Part shown: positions 41,265 through 51,182 of the stretch, one piece after another
Position numbering within the stretch: the stretch's first letter is position 1
Layout: the number at the start of each line of letters is the position of its first letter
Position numbers and translations under genes: made by a program
Notes under the pieces: model-generated
Database searches by the model: none
Told to the model about the DNA's origin: nothing
What the model saw: the letters and a program-made list of their open reading frames with translations, nothing else
Assembly: GCF_001642935.1 (NCBI RefSeq)
Contig: NZ_CP016761.1
Location: 1,302,001-1,366,000, forward strand
Source: Fictibacillus arsenicus
Lineage (GTDB): Bacteria; Bacillota; Bacilli; Bacillales; Fictibacillaceae
Direction of reading: 5' to 3'
DNA: 64,000 bases

Positions 41265-42704
41265 TTACGCTTGTTTTCGTGCTTCCTCTTCATCCTCGTC
41301 TTCTTCATCCTCGTCAAACGGCACATCAAATTCAGAGGCAGGTGCTGTGAATAATGAAATACCTACCAAACTTATAAGACCAGCCGACATACCATATAGA
41401 ATAGGATTTGTTGCAGTCAGCCCTTCCATAAAGAGCCCCACTAATACAACAACTGTTGAGATTATGATCGAATAAAATCCAGAACTTGGTGTAGCTCTTT
41501 TCCAAAAGAAAGTCATGACGAGCGGAACAAATATGGCTCCAGAAAGAATGGCATAGGCAACATCAAGCGCCACCAATACGTCTTGAATCCAGATAGAAAA
41601 CGTAATCGCTATCAATCCAATAAAGAGGGTAGTTATTCTAGATGCTGTTATAAGTTGACGATCTGTTGAGTTCTTTAAAAAGTACTGTTTTAATATATCA
41701 TTTGTAATTAATGTTGATGAAGCAAGCAATGATCCGGATGCTGTTGACATTAGAGCAGAACAGACGCTTGCGAGAACAAGACCTAAAATCCCCGTTGGAA
41801 GAATGGTAAGAGCCATCTCAGCAAACGTATTTTGAGGATTCTCTAAGTTAGGAAGTACAATGAATGCACACATCCCGATGATACTCCCAGCAATCGCATA
41901 AGCAATACTATATACTCCTGCAAAAATAGAACCGTTTCTTGCTATTTTACTAGATTTAGCTGTAAATACACGCTGCCAAATATCTTGGGAAACAACCATT
42001 CCAAGTGCAAACAGCAGGAAATATTGGAAAATTTGCTGATAGCCGATGGTAGTAAAATCTAAATGAGTTTCAGGTAACGTGGATACTAGATTTCCTAAAC
42101 CGTCTACTTTTGAAAGACTCATAGGCAGCATGATAAAGAAGATTCCAGCCGTCATCACGACAAATTGAATAATGTCTGTAACCGTAACACTCCACATTCC
42201 GCCAAGAATCGTGTAAAAGAGGACGATACTACCACCAACAAGCATAGAGGTTGTAATGCTCCAGCCTAATAGTACGTTAATGATCGTACCCATGCCAATC
42301 ACTTGAGTGACGGCAATCATAAGCGTATAGATCGAAGCAACAATAGCACTTAAAAGACGTGTTTCTGATTTATACCGTTTACCCAAAAGTTCACTGATCG
42401 TGGTAACTTTTAACGAATTAATCTTTTTAATAAAAATAGTACCTAAAAGAATAATGCCTAAACCAATCATAGATACAAACCAAATACCCGAGATTCCAAA
42501 TTGATAGCCAAGCTTTGTCGTTCCAATTGTTGCAGCTCCGCCTAAAATAACAGCGGATAAACAGCCTAGATACATGAACATGCCAAGATTTCGTCCGGCT
42601 AGGTTGAAGTCCTCAGATGTTTTTGCCTTCGTTGAACCGATAACGCCAGCCCCGATCAATACTGCGAAATACAAAAGAATAATAACGGTATCAAGTGCCT
42701 GCAT
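41265..42704 (-). CDS. Sodium:solute symporter (SSS family)
   Basis: A 479-residue transporter with about 12-13 helices. Family signs include FNLAGRNLGMFMYLGCLSAV near the start and GGMWSVTVTDIIQFVVM in the middle; the tail is strongly acidic (DEDEEDEDEEEA). SSS proteins bring in sugars, amino acids or other organic solutes with Na+. Its place behind the aminotransferase in a sigma-54-driven operon suggests it imports the amine or amino acid that the aminotransferase uses. Confidence 0.9.
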   Translation of the reverse strand: MQALDTVIILLYFAVLIGAGVIGSTKAKTSEDFNLAGRNLGMFMYLGCLSAVILGGAATIGTTKLGYQFGISGIWFVSMIGLGIILLGTIFIKKINSLKVTTISELLGKRYKSETRLLSAIVASIYTLMIAVTQVIGMGTIINVLLGWSITTSMLVGGSIVLFYTILGGMWSVTVTDIIQFVVMTAGIFFIMLPMSLSKVDGLGNLVSTLPETHLDFTTIGYQQIFQYFLLFALGMVVSQDIWQRVFTAKSSKIARNGSIFAGVYSIAYAIAGSIIGMCAFIVLPNLENPQNTFAEMALTILPTGILGLVLASVCSALMSTASGSLLASSTLITNDILKQYFLKNSTDRQLITASRITTLFIGLIAITFSIWIQDVLVALDVAYAILSGAIFVPLVMTFFWKRATPSSGFYSIIISTVVVLVGLFMEGLTATNPILYGMSAGLISLVGISLFTAPASEFDVPFDEDEEDEDEEEARKQA

Positions 42705-42739
42705 AATAAAAAACCTCCTTTTTTATTGAAAGATTGTAG

Positions 42740-44080
42740 TCATACATTTTGATAGCTTCCGCTTAACTGCATGTGAAGTTCATTCTGATATTCCAAAACA
42801 GCTTCTTCCAGAACAGACAGGCCGTAATCGATTTGTTCTTTATTAACTGTTAGAGGAGGAATCATCCGAATCACTTCTCCGTGGTTTCCGCATAGGTAGA
42901 AAAGCACTCCTTTTTCTAAGCATTTGTCTAGGATGGTCATTAAACCGTTTCCGTCAGGCTTGCCAGTCAAAGGATCAACGATTTCGATGCCAATCATGAG
43001 ACCAAGTGCTCTGATACTGCCAATAACAGGTGATTCTTGCTGTAACACTTGCAACCGTTCGTAAGCATATGCCCCCATGTTTTTCGAGTTCTCAACAAGC
43101 TTTTCTTCTTTTAAAACAGCAATCGTAGCAAGTGCAGCTTCACAAGCGATCGGATTTCCTCCGAACGTTGTTCCATGACTTCCTAACGGCCATTGCTTCA
43201 TCAATTCTTTAGAAGCGACAGTAGCACTTAAAGGCAGACCGGAAGCAATCCCTTTTGCGATCGCCATAATATCAGGTATGACATCAAATGTCTGTGCTGC
43301 AAACCACTCACCAGTGCGACCAAATCCCGTTTGGACTTCATCAAAAATGAGCAGAATGCCGTGTCTATCGCAAACCTCTCTCATTTTTTTCAGCCATCCA
43401 CTTGGAGGTACGATATAGCCGCCTTCACCAAGAACAGGTTCTACAATCATACAAGCCACTTCTTCTGGTGTTACTTGATGATTAAACAAGGTTTCAAAAT
43501 CTCTCTCAAGCTTCTCGATCACGTACGTTTCAGGATCCATTCCACTCGGGCAGCCCTTCACATCAGCATAGGGTACTTGATAAGCGAGACCGTTCGGCTG
43601 AAGGAACTTACGATATTTGCTTTTCGATGTGGTGACACTTAAAGCACCGAGCGATCTGCCATGGAAACAGCCGATAAAGGAAACGACATACGGCCGTTTC
43701 GTTACATGCTTGGCTAGTTTGATCGCTCCCTCAATTGCCTCTGTACCACTGTTAGCAAAGAAGAAACAATCGAGATCACCAGGTAAAACTTTTGCCAATT
43801 CCTTTGAAAGCTTCAAGATCGATTCATACATGATGACACCAGAAGGGCCATGCATGAGATGGTCAGCACCATTTTTAATCGCTTGTACGACTTTCGGATG
43901 ACGATGACCCGTGTTAGCTGTTGCGATCCCAGAAGTGAAATCCAGATATTTCTTTCCATCTAATCCGTAGTAATAACAGCCTTCCGCTTTTACTACAGGT
44001 AGATTTGGATGATCCTTAGCCATACTGGGGGCTAATAGATCGGGCATTTCCGTTACAAGATTACTCCAGTTTGTTGACAC
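42740..44080 (-). CDS. Class III (GabT-like) aminotransferase
   Basis: A 446-residue PLP enzyme. Visible sites: the phosphate-binding [15 protein letters not shown], the Asp in [14 protein letters not shown], and the PLP lysine in [14 protein letters not shown]. It is most like 4-aminobutyrate or omega-amino-acid:oxoglutarate aminotransferases. GTG 44080 is chosen because AAGGAGG lies seven bases upstream; the frame further upstream runs into the promoter. It is the first gene after a sigma-54 promoter and is followed by the symporter gene. Exact amino donor unproven. Confidence 0.88.
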   Translation of the reverse strand: MSTNWSNLVTEMPDLLAPSMAKDHPNLPVVKAEGCYYYGLDGKKYLDFTSGIATANTGHRHPKVVQAIKNGADHLMHGPSGVIMYESILKLSKELAKVLPGDLDCFFFANSGTEAIEGAIKLAKHVTKRPYVVSFIGCFHGRSLGALSVTTSKSKYRKFLQPNGLAYQVPYADVKGCPSGMDPETYVIEKLERDFETLFNHQVTPEEVACMIVEPVLGEGGYIVPPSGWLKKMREVCDRHGILLIFDEVQTGFGRTGEWFAAQTFDVIPDIMAIAKGIASGLPLSATVASKELMKQWPLGSHGTTFGGNPIACEAALATIAVLKEEKLVENSKNMGAYAYERLQVLQQESPVIGSIRALGLMIGIEIVDPLTGKPDGNGLMTILDKCLEKGVLFYLCGNHGEVIRMIPPLTVNKEQIDYGLSVLEEAVLEYQNELHMQLSGSYQNV

Positions 44081-44140
44081 AAAATGACCTCCTTGAATAT
44101 TCAATCTCTCGTTGTATAAAAAATTCCTATACAGAATATC

Positions 44141-44160
44141 CATGCAAGTTTTGTGCCAAA
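44141..44160 (-). promoter_or_regulatory. Sigma-54 (SigL) -24/-12 promoter
   Basis: On the minus strand TTGGCACAAAACTTGCATGG: TGGCAC, five bases, TTGCA, a full match to the consensus. It lies between the stop of the activator gene and the start of the aminotransferase gene, about 60 bases before GTG 44080. Confidence 0.93.
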
Positions 44161-44163
44161 ATA

Positions 44164-45540
44164 TTAATAAATTTTATACTTTTTTAATTTTCTAACAATT
44201 GAAGGTTGACTTGTCCCAAGTGCATTCGCTATACGTATTGTTGTTATGTATTTTTTTCTCGCTTTTAATAAAATTTGTTTTTCCGTTTCCTCCAATAATT
44301 CTTTTAATGTTTTATCGCTATCAACTGAAGGCGGAGAAAGGGTAGGCCCTTTTTTTAAATGGTCTGGAAGCTGTTCTACTGAAATAAGGGTTGATGGTGA
44401 GAGAACGACTAATCTTTCCATAATATTAATAAGTTCCCGCACATTGCCTTTCCATTCGTAATGCAACAAGTGGTGCACGACCGCTTCATCTAATTTCTTT
44501 TCGCGATTATATTTCTCCTCAAATTGCTGCAGCAGCAAATGTATAAGAGGTACAATGTCTTCTGTTCGTTTTCGGAGAGGAGGGATTGTTACAGGAACAA
44601 CGTTTAATCGAAAATATAGATCTTCCCGGAATCTTTTCTCTTGAATAGCAGTATTCAAGTCTTTATTCGTAGCAGATATCAACCGGAAATCCACTTTGAT
44701 TGGCTTTGTTCCACCTACTCGGTAAAACTGTTTTTCCTGAATCACTTTTAACACTTTTACTTGATGATGCAGCGGCAATTCACCTATTTCATCTAAAAAG
44801 AGTGTTCCGCCATTAGAGAGTTCAATCAAACCTACCTTTCCTTTTTGGTGTGCACCTGTAAATGCACCGGATTCGTAGCCGAATAATTCAGCTTCAAACA
44901 ACGAATCTGGAATTGCACCGCAGTTTACTTCAATGAACGGTCCTTTGTTTCGATGGCTTTTATTATGTATGAATTTTGCTAGAAGTGATTTTCCAACACC
45001 AGATTCGCCAAGAATCAGCGCATTCACATCGACTTCAGATAATTGAAGCGCTGTACTGATTACCTTTTTCATATCTTCACTGTTTGCTATGATTCCGGCA
45101 TCCATGAGTTGCTTACTTCTCAACAGATCCAATTCGCTTTTAACACGTTCCATTTCTTCTTCCATTGTAATTAAAAAATCTTTGTATTCTGCTAGTTCAG
45201 TAATATCATGCGAATAACTGACAATCCTGTAAAGCTCACCTTTTTCGTTATACACGGGGATGCCTGTTACCAGCAGTTTTTTTCCTTTATTCGTTGTTTG
45301 GACAAAGGTGATCTTCTTATTTTCCTTTACAACCATAGGTGTTAGTATCGGAGTAAATAATCCTTGTCTTTCAAGATCATATACAGATTTTCCAATCAGG
45401 CTCTCAGAATCTACACCGTAAATCTTACCTGTAACTTCGCTGACTTTTAGAATAATTCCATCTACGTTTGTTACTAAAATATCGTCTTTTAATGAATGAA
45501 GAATTTGTTCGTTTTCATTCCATGTAGAAGAAGAGGTCAA
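44164..45540 (-). CDS. Sigma-54-dependent transcriptional activator with PAS domain (GabR/RocR-like)
   Basis: An activator of about 458 residues. An N-terminal PAS domain (about 15-130) senses a ligand. The AAA+ core follows (about 150-385) with Walker A GESGVGKS, the sigma-54-contacting ESGAFTGA loop, Walker [12 protein letters not shown] and [13 protein letters not shown]. The C-terminal Fis-type helix-turn-helix ends in [24 protein letters not shown] 45540 is preferred (AAAGGG nine bases upstream); ATG 45549 abuts that site. It is placed to activate the promoter at 44141. B. thuringiensis GabR controls gabT in a similar layout. Confidence 0.9.
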   Translation of the reverse strand: MTSSSTWNENEQILHSLKDDILVTNVDGIILKVSEVTGKIYGVDSESLIGKSVYDLERQGLFTPILTPMVVKENKKITFVQTTNKGKKLLVTGIPVYNEKGELYRIVSYSHDITELAEYKDFLITMEEEMERVKSELDLLRSKQLMDAGIIANSEDMKKVISTALQLSEVDVNALILGESGVGKSLLAKFIHNKSHRNKGPFIEVNCGAIPDSLFEAELFGYESGAFTGAHQKGKVGLIELSNGGTLFLDEIGELPLHHQVKVLKVIQEKQFYRVGGTKPIKVDFRLISATNKDLNTAIQEKRFREDLYFRLNVVPVTIPPLRKRTEDIVPLIHLLLQQFEEKYNREKKLDEAVVHHLLHYEWKGNVRELINIMERLVVLSPSTLISVEQLPDHLKKGPTLSPPSVDSDKTLKELLEETEKQILLKARKKYITTIRIANALGTSQPSIVRKLKKYKIY

Positions 45541-45697
45541 AATAATCATCCCTTTCGATTATTAGTAGTGATTTTATTATGCAATTCTGAATAATTATTC
45601 GTTTTTGAATAATTATAGCTTAGAGAGTGCCTTCTGGATACGGGTCAAATGAAATTTTTCCATGAAAAAAGGACCAACAATGTGGTCCATAATTTTA

Positions 45698-46120
45698 TTA
45701 CAATACTTCTGTATTTAATTCTACATCAATATTTCCTTTTGTTGCCTTTGAGTAAGGGCAAACGCCATGTGCTGTTTGAACAAGTTCTTGAGCTTCCTCT
45801 TGTGATACTCCGCTGACCCCTACATGAAGCACGACCCCCAGCTTAAAGCCGCCATCTGTATCTTTTCCGATTGAAACTTCAGCGGTTACTTTGGATTCAA
45901 TCCGTTTTTTGGATTGTCTCGCCACAAGGTTTAACGCGGAGTCAAAGCAAGCTGCGTAACCAGCTGCGAATAATTGTTCGGGATTGGTTGCACTCTCGTC
46001 TCCAGATCCACCAAGTCCTTTTGGCATGGCTAACTGATGGTTTAATACTCCATCCTCGCTTTTCACCGTTCCCGCTCGTCCACCTTCTGCTGTTGCTTTA
46101 GCTGTATATAACTTTTCCAT
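45698..46120 (-). CDS. ohr: Organic hydroperoxide resistance protein (Ohr/OsmC family)
   Basis: A thiol peroxidase for organic and fatty-acid hydroperoxides. 140 residues; the two redox cysteines are in GYAACFDSAL and HGVCPYSKAT, as in Ohr. ATG 46120 follows GGAGTG and matches family length. It is divergent from an OhrR-type regulator across two operator-like palindromes, so it should be induced by organic peroxides. Confidence 0.94.
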   Translation of the reverse strand: MEKLYTAKATAEGGRAGTVKSEDGVLNHQLAMPKGLGGSGDESATNPEQLFAAGYAACFDSALNLVARQSKKRIESKVTAEVSIGKDTDGGFKLGVVLHVGVSGVSQEEAQELVQTAHGVCPYSKATKGNIDVELNTEVL

Positions 46121-46147
46121 ATGGAATAACACTCCTTTTATTTGTGT

Positions 46148-46160
46148 AAAATTAAATTGT
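46148..46160. promoter_or_regulatory. OhrR operator-like site near ohr
   Basis: AAAATTAAATTGT, a one-mismatch version of the second site (46200-46212), 28 bases from the ohr start. Confidence 0.6.
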
Positions 46161-46199
46161 GTACAACTAAATAATAAGAGCTTATTATAATAATGTCAA

Positions 46200-46212
46200 A
46201 CAATTAAATTGT
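46200..46212. promoter_or_regulatory. OhrR operator-like site near ohrR
   Basis: ACAATTAAATTGT, a perfect palindrome about the central A, matching the ACAATT/AATTGT arms of the B. subtilis OhrR operator. Followed by a TATAAT. Confidence 0.75.
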
Positions 46213-46265
46213 GCAAAATTAATGTATAATAGAAAGAAGCGATGAATGAAGGAAAGGAATCGATT

Positions 46266-46715
46266 ATGGAAGATCAAAACCCCTTGTTATTAGAAAGCCA
46301 AATTTGCTTTAAAATTTACACGCTTGAACGTGAAATCACGAAATTGTATAGAAACTTGTTACAAGATCTGGATATGACGTATCCTCAATATTTAGTCATG
46401 CTGCTGCTTTGGGAAAAAGATGGGATGACCGTTAAAGAAATAGGAAAACGATTGTTTTTGGATTCGGGCACCTTAACACCGATGCTGAAACGAATGGAGG
46501 CTAATGGAATAATTAAAAGAAGACGATCAACTGAAGACGAGAGAAGTGTCATTATTTCATTAACAAAGAAAGGTGAACAATTAAAACAAAAAGCAGAATG
46601 CATTCCTTCTAAATTAGTGGAAGATATGTCGTTGGATCATGGGGAATTACCGACACTGAATAAAACGCTGACAAATATGCTCTACAGGCTGCAAGGGCAG
46701 ACCACTAGTAATTAA
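46266..46715 (+). CDS. ohrR: MarR-family peroxide sensor OhrR
   Basis: A 149-residue repressor of ohr. The sensing cysteine is residue 14 in ESQICFKIY, matching Cys15 of B. subtilis OhrR. The winged helix is MTVKEIGKRLFLDSGTLTPML with wing DERSVIISLTKKG. No second Cys partner near the C-terminus is seen, so the one-Cys (thiol-dependent) class is likely. AAAGGA precedes ATG 46266. Confidence 0.92.
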   Translation: MEDQNPLLLESQICFKIYTLEREITKLYRNLLQDLDMTYPQYLVMLLLWEKDGMTVKEIGKRLFLDSGTLTPMLKRMEANGIIKRRRSTEDERSVIISLTKKGEQLKQKAECIPSKLVEDMSLDHGELPTLNKTLTNMLYRLQGQTTSN

Positions 46716-46741
46716 TAAACAAATCTTTAAACACTTAGATC

Positions 46742-46933
46742 AATATTGAAAAAGATGCACAAAGAATTATAAAAATCTTTCAGGATAACGATGTAGATCC
46801 TTTAGGTTTAGAGGCAAAATATGAAGCTCATTATCGGGATTTTAAATTAAAAGAATGGGAAGCTTTGTATCCCGATGTTAAAGTTAACGTCAATGTGGAC
46901 CTTAACATTAACCATACAGGTATTATTGAATAA
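46742..46933 (+). pseudogene. C-terminal remnant of a Ger(x)C spore germination protein
   Basis: An open stretch of 63 codons without a start reads IEKDAQRIIKIFQDNDVDP, LGLEAKYEAHYRD and KEWEALYPDVKVNVNVDL, ending in INHTGIIE and TAA. This is the typical C-terminal end of Ger(x)C lipoproteins of nutrient receptors. The preceding 600 or more bases and the A and B partner genes are absent. It is a relic of a lost germination operon. Confidence 0.72.
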
Positions 46934-46935
46934 AA

Positions 46936-46970
46936 AGTAAGAACTTTCCGAGCGGAAAGTTCTTTTAATT
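46936..46970. terminator. Bidirectional terminator
   Basis: GAACTTTCC pairs with GGAAAGTTC, followed by TTTT. It would have served the lost germination gene and now also ends the minus-strand hydrolase. Confidence 0.75.
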
Positions 46971-47741
46971 TGCTGTTAAGCTCATGATAAATTCTTTCAT
47001 GTACAGATTCAGCTCATCAGCAGCTTTTGTTGGTATCTGGTGCTTTACATTGTCAACGATTTTTAATTCATTGTGTTTCAATTTTTTATGCAATATCTTG
47101 GCATATGGATGAAACTGGCGGTCTTTCTTCCCGTAAACGAGAAGAATTGGCAGATCAATGTTCAAGAGCTGATTTGTGCAATTGTATTCTGCACTGTAAG
47201 AATAATACTGCTCGATATTTATTGCATTACCCTTCATTGATGATGTAAATAGCAGTCGGAATATCTCGTTGTTATTTGAGTTCGTCTTGGAAACAGATAA
47301 TGCAATAAGCGGTACGGCATCCTGGGCAGCAAGAGATCTCCCCAGCTCAATTTTATCTTTTAAGACACCATGTGCTTCAGACATGCCGCTTATGATGATC
47401 CCGCCAAGAGCTCGATCTGGCAGTGTAAGTAAGAACTCCAAGACAATAGAACCGCCGGTCGAATATCCACTTACATAGGCTTTATCAATACCGAGATGAT
47501 CCAGGAGCTGTTTAATATCCTCTACAATTAGTGGATACGTAAGAGGAGAACTTGAATAATAACTTTTACCATGGCCTCTAATATCAAAAGTGATTACCTT
47601 ATATATTTTTGATAATTCATCTTCCTGATAAGTGAAGTTTTCAGATGTAAGCAGGGGAGGGTGGATAAATATGATGGGCACCCCGTCTCCTTTAACACGA
47701 TAAGATAAAGAAACGCCATCTGCTGTTTCAAAGTAAGCCAT
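46965..47741 (-). CDS. Alpha/beta hydrolase
   Basis: A 258-residue serine hydrolase. The nucleophile elbow is GYSTGGS (Ser about 92), the oxyanion region IFIHPPLL, the acid in LVYGKKDRQFHPY, and the final His in NVKHQIP. Substrate unknown. It starts two bases after the stop of the coat protein gene with only a weak site, so its translation probably depends on that gene; a sporulation link is possible. Confidence 0.85.
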   Translation of the reverse strand: MAYFETADGVSLSYRVKGDGVPIIFIHPPLLTSENFTYQEDELSKIYKVITFDIRGHGKSYYSSSPLTYPLIVEDIKQLLDHLGIDKAYVSGYSTGGSIVLEFLLTLPDRALGGIIISGMSEAHGVLKDKIELGRSLAAQDAVPLIALSVSKTNSNNNEIFRLLFTSSMKGNAINIEQYYSYSAEYNCTNQLLNIDLPILLVYGKKDRQFHPYAKILHKKLKHNELKIVDNVKHQIPTKAADELNLYMKEFIMSLTAN

Positions 47742-47743
47742 TT

Positions 47744-48394
47744 TTAATTAGGCATATTCCCAGGATTGTTTTGCTGTGGAGCTTGAGCATAACTTTGAAG
47801 CATCGCAGTCATATCTTGATCTTTCAATTGCGGAACCTGATAATATCCATGTTTATTTTGATATAAAAAGATCTCGTAACTCATTTCAATAAAGTTTGGA
47901 ACACTATCTGCGACAACACGGCGTAATACAGGGTTGGTCATCTCAAGTGCTGTCATGGCTAATAGCGTAGCTAATGACTTTGTGTTTCCTAACATGTAAG
48001 CAGATAATCCTTGGTCGGAAAGATCGTTCACAGATTGATTTGGCTTTTTCGGAGCTCCCGGCTTAATGCCATAAACAACATTGTTATCCTGGTTCATTTT
48101 GTATTGCTGAGTCGGAACTTCCGGGTCTTGTCCAGTACTGAAACAATCAACGATTGTATTATACATTTGGGTTAGAAATGCAGCCTGGCGGTGGTTGATA
48201 TCTTTTAAGATCGGGTCCTTAATGTGCTGATCATACATTTGATATTGATCAAGCATGCTGATGATGCCGGCAATGACTTCATGCGCATCAAACAGCTCGT
48301 GGCCGCCATGGTTTTTATTCATAGCTTGATTTCCCATCATATTTTGCGGCTTTTGAGCTCCGTTTTGCATTTGATTTTGATCTTGGTTAGGCAT
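47744..48394 (-). CDS. CotF-family spore coat protein
   Basis: A 216-residue protein with a Gln/Asn/Met-rich head (NQDQNQMQNGAQKPQNMM), a helical CotF-like core (DAHEVIAGIISMLDQYQMY, GLSAYMLGNTKSLATLLAMT, YEIFLYQNKHGYYQVP) and a Gln/Asn-rich tail. Likely built into the spore coat. AGGAGG precedes the ATG. It is transcribed with the hydrolase. Confidence 0.85.
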   Translation of the reverse strand: MPNQDQNQMQNGAQKPQNMMGNQAMNKNHGGHELFDAHEVIAGIISMLDQYQMYDQHIKDPILKDINHRQAAFLTQMYNTIVDCFSTGQDPEVPTQQYKMNQDNNVVYGIKPGAPKKPNQSVNDLSDQGLSAYMLGNTKSLATLLAMTALEMTNPVLRRVVADSVPNFIEMSYEIFLYQNKHGYYQVPQLKDQDMTAMLQSYAQAPQQNNPGNMPN

Positions 48395-48464
48395 AGGGAT
48401 TTCCTCCTAATATTTTTATTACGTCATTAGGATACCTAGTTTCAGATCAATCATGTGTACAAAT

Positions 48465-48513
48465 CAAAAAAACTGGCTCATTTTGGTTGAATTTACAACC
48501 TTTTTGAGCCAGT
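48465..48513 (-). terminator. Rho-independent terminator
   Basis: ACTGGCTCA pairs with TGAGCCAGT; the minus strand continues into TTTTTTT. It ends the nuclease gene. Confidence 0.85.
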
Positions 48514-48520
48514 CTTTGTT

Positions 48521-49702
48521 TTAATTATTGTTTACTTCATCATCACGCATCAGCCAGCCTTCAAAATGGCGTTTCACATAGTTTTCAGCTGATTGGAAAC
48601 TATCAAACGTTTCATCGACTGGATGGGTTTTATGTGTGATCAGCCAAGTTTCGTTATCATCTGAGTAGATCTTTGAAACGTCCTGGTATTTATTCACGTA
48701 CATGGTTCCATCAGGGTTTTCTTTAACGTTTTGTTCGTTCTTCGGTGCATCAATTCTTCGCGGCTGTTCTTGGAAAGCTGCCACAACAAACTTCTCAAAA
48801 GCTTCTGGTGTCATTGTTCCTCCAGATGCTTTAGGATGTCCGCCGCCGCCATACTGCTTCGCGTAAATCGAGCAATCCACTTCTTCATGAATGGTACGCA
48901 GTCCAATCCGTTTGTTTGCGATATTCAAGATCACGATAAGATCTAAGTGAGGGTTCTCACGATTGATCTCGTTGCCTAGTTCTGAATGATAACGTTCAGC
49001 ATGCAGAATACCGATCTTGTAAGTCTTCTCTTCAGATCCTTCACCTAAAGACCAAGTGTCCCAGATCTCAACCATTTGCCGCTGCTTTTTTTTAATGTAA
49101 TCAGCGATGTTTTCTTCTTCTAAATCAAGGATCGTTGTTTCCGTTTCAGAGAACTCGAATGAGTCACCCTTTAGGCGTTCCATGATCTGTGCTTCAAACT
49201 TATCAGGAGGAAGAATGAAGAATAGGTCATTAAGACGTTTTGCTTCAACCTTTTGATCAAACCATTCCCACGTGTCATAAAGTCTGACCAGCTCTACATA
49301 TTCTTTTAGAGCGCCTGTGTCTTTCAGTTTGCCGTTCTCCAATAAATATTCATAAAAAAGAGAAGTTGCACAAGTCAGACGATCATCGTCATAGCGAACT
49401 TGAACATGTCCCCAGTCAAATCCGTTAAAGTGAAGTGCTGTTGCATGATGGTCGATCAGTTTAACTTTTCCACCAGCATTGGAACGTTCGTCCAGACGCA
49501 TCATTAATTCTTCGTTTACAGCGATATCTGTAATAATAATTTCTGTTTTTCGTTCTTTTGGGTTATCCAGAAGCTGTTCCACACGGTCGTTGATCGTACC
49601 ATGAGAACAATATGATATTTTGCAGTTGTCTCCAAATGCAAGCTGTGCCAAGTAACCGCACGATTTACCGTCTAAATCATTGTGTGAAAATAAATGAATC
49701 AT
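48521..49702 (-). CDS. DHH-family phosphoesterase, NrnB-like
   Basis: A 393-residue DHH/DHHA1 protein. It starts IHLFSHNDLDGKSCGYLA (metal-binding D), with LIDHHATA as the DHH motif and YGGGGHPKASGG as the DHHA1 motif. The length is close to NrnB of B. subtilis (oligoribonuclease, also pAp phosphatase-like). ATG 49702 follows GAGAGG; the longer upstream frame is not conserved in character. Likely degrades short RNAs. Confidence 0.88.
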   Translation of the reverse strand: MIHLFSHNDLDGKSCGYLAQLAFGDNCKISYCSHGTINDRVEQLLDNPKERKTEIIITDIAVNEELMMRLDERSNAGGKVKLIDHHATALHFNGFDWGHVQVRYDDDRLTCATSLFYEYLLENGKLKDTGALKEYVELVRLYDTWEWFDQKVEAKRLNDLFFILPPDKFEAQIMERLKGDSFEFSETETTILDLEEENIADYIKKKQRQMVEIWDTWSLGEGSEEKTYKIGILHAERYHSELGNEINRENPHLDLIVILNIANKRIGLRTIHEEVDCSIYAKQYGGGGHPKASGGTMTPEAFEKFVVAAFQEQPRRIDAPKNEQNVKENPDGTMYVNKYQDVSKIYSDDNETWLITHKTHPVDETFDSFQSAENYVKRHFEGWLMRDDEVNNN

Positions 49703-49844
49703 GTTAGTATCCTCTCTATTTTGCTCTCTGTCTAGAGTATCGTCATAATGCGAAAAGTTCAACCTAAAAAAACATTTACAAAAGATGGAATTAGGTAGAA
49801 AATGGTAGTAGAACTTTGTTGCATACAAAAATGGAGGTTTTCAA

Positions 49845-51131
49845 ATGAAGGATTTTCTGAAAATATTTCAGAACCGAAACTTCAGCAAGCTTTTTTTAGC
49901 TGGATTTACATCAATGATGGGAAGTATTATAGGCGTTACAGCGTTTATGTTTTATTTGCTGGATAAATTTAGCGAACAACCATTTTATGCGACGCTGGCA
50001 GAGTTGATGTATTCACTGCCTACATTAGCAGTCTTTTTTATTGTAGGTGTGCTTGCAGACAGGATGGACCGTCAGAAGATCGCTTTATATTGTGACTGGA
50101 TTTGTGCTGTTCTTTGTTTAGCATTGATGGGTGCAATTTTGCTGGATTGGATGCCGTTAATATTTGCGGTTTTATTTTTGAGAAGTGCTGTCGGCAAGTT
50201 CTTCTTTCCAGCAGATCAAGCCATGGTGCAAGGGATTTTGTCAAAAGATGAATATGCGATTGCTGCAGGATTAAATCAGATGGTTGGAAGTATGTTCATG
50301 CTTTTTGGAAACATGCTGGGGATCTTTATTTATTGGAGTGTCGGTATTCAAGGAGCTATCGCATTTGACCTTGTTACATATGTGGTTTCCGCTTTATTGA
50401 TCATGAGTATGAAAGTGAATGAAGAAGTGCGTTTGCCGAATGGAAAACATAAGTTTAAAGATATTAATATCGGGATGGTATGGAAAGATTTCGGTGCAGG
50501 CTTCTCGTATATAAAGAATTCTAAATTACTGATGGCTTTGATTTTTGGTTTTTTCTTGTTCGGTGTAGTCAATGGCGGTCTATCGGTCATGCCTGCATTT
50601 ATCATGAAATACAAACTTGCTCCGGAAAATTATGAGCAAATGATGATGTGGATGGGGATTGTGTTTGGTATTTCAGTCCTGGCTGGAAGTGTAATTTGTT
50701 CGATGCTTGCTAAGAAGATAAAGCTTTCAACGGCTATTATCATTGGACTTTTTGCAAGTGGTATAGCAATTGGTCTTTGTGCAGTAGCTGCAAACATTTG
50801 GGTTTTCTTTATTTTCACTGCTCTAATGGGGCTTGGTATTCCGCTTGTAAACATTGGCTTAGGCGGATGGCTGCCAAAAATCGTGGACCCGAAAATGATG
50901 GGACGTGTTCAAGGTGCAATCACACCGATTAATATGCTTTCACACACGGTCACACTTGCATTGATTGCGGCGTTTTTTCCGAAATTTTTATCAGTTGAAG
51001 CGCTATTCTGGGTAGTAGGTGGAGCACTTTTCATTGTTGGATTGTTCTATATGTTCACATTGCCTAAATATGATGTTGAAGAAACAGAAGAAACAACTGA
51101 TATGGATCTGAAAGAAAAAGTACCAGTGTAA
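49845..51131 (+). CDS. MFS transporter
   Basis: A 428-residue, 12-helix major facilitator. It opens NFSKLFLAGFTSMMGSIIGVTAF, has the loop DRMDRQKIALYCDW between helices 2 and 3, and resembles the MFS_3/enterobactin-exporter type. Substrate unknown. TGGAGG precedes the ATG. Confidence 0.9.
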   Translation: MKDFLKIFQNRNFSKLFLAGFTSMMGSIIGVTAFMFYLLDKFSEQPFYATLAELMYSLPTLAVFFIVGVLADRMDRQKIALYCDWICAVLCLALMGAILLDWMPLIFAVLFLRSAVGKFFFPADQAMVQGILSKDEYAIAAGLNQMVGSMFMLFGNMLGIFIYWSVGIQGAIAFDLVTYVVSALLIMSMKVNEEVRLPNGKHKFKDINIGMVWKDFGAGFSYIKNSKLLMALIFGFFLFGVVNGGLSVMPAFIMKYKLAPENYEQMMMWMGIVFGISVLAGSVICSMLAKKIKLSTAIIIGLFASGIAIGLCAVAANIWVFFIFTALMGLGIPLVNIGLGGWLPKIVDPKMMGRVQGAITPINMLSHTVTLALIAAFFPKFLSVEALFWVVGGALFIVGLFYMFTLPKYDVEETEETTDMDLKEKVPV

Positions 51132-51182
51132 AGCTGGTGAAAGTAACGAACCCCTTATATAATGAAAGGCGGAGGGGAAGTT

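Noticed and set aside
49808-49830. AACTTTGTTGCATAC as another end of the 51478 element.
   Set aside because: Only about 11 bases match, and they lie in the leader of the MFS gene; too short to separate from chance.
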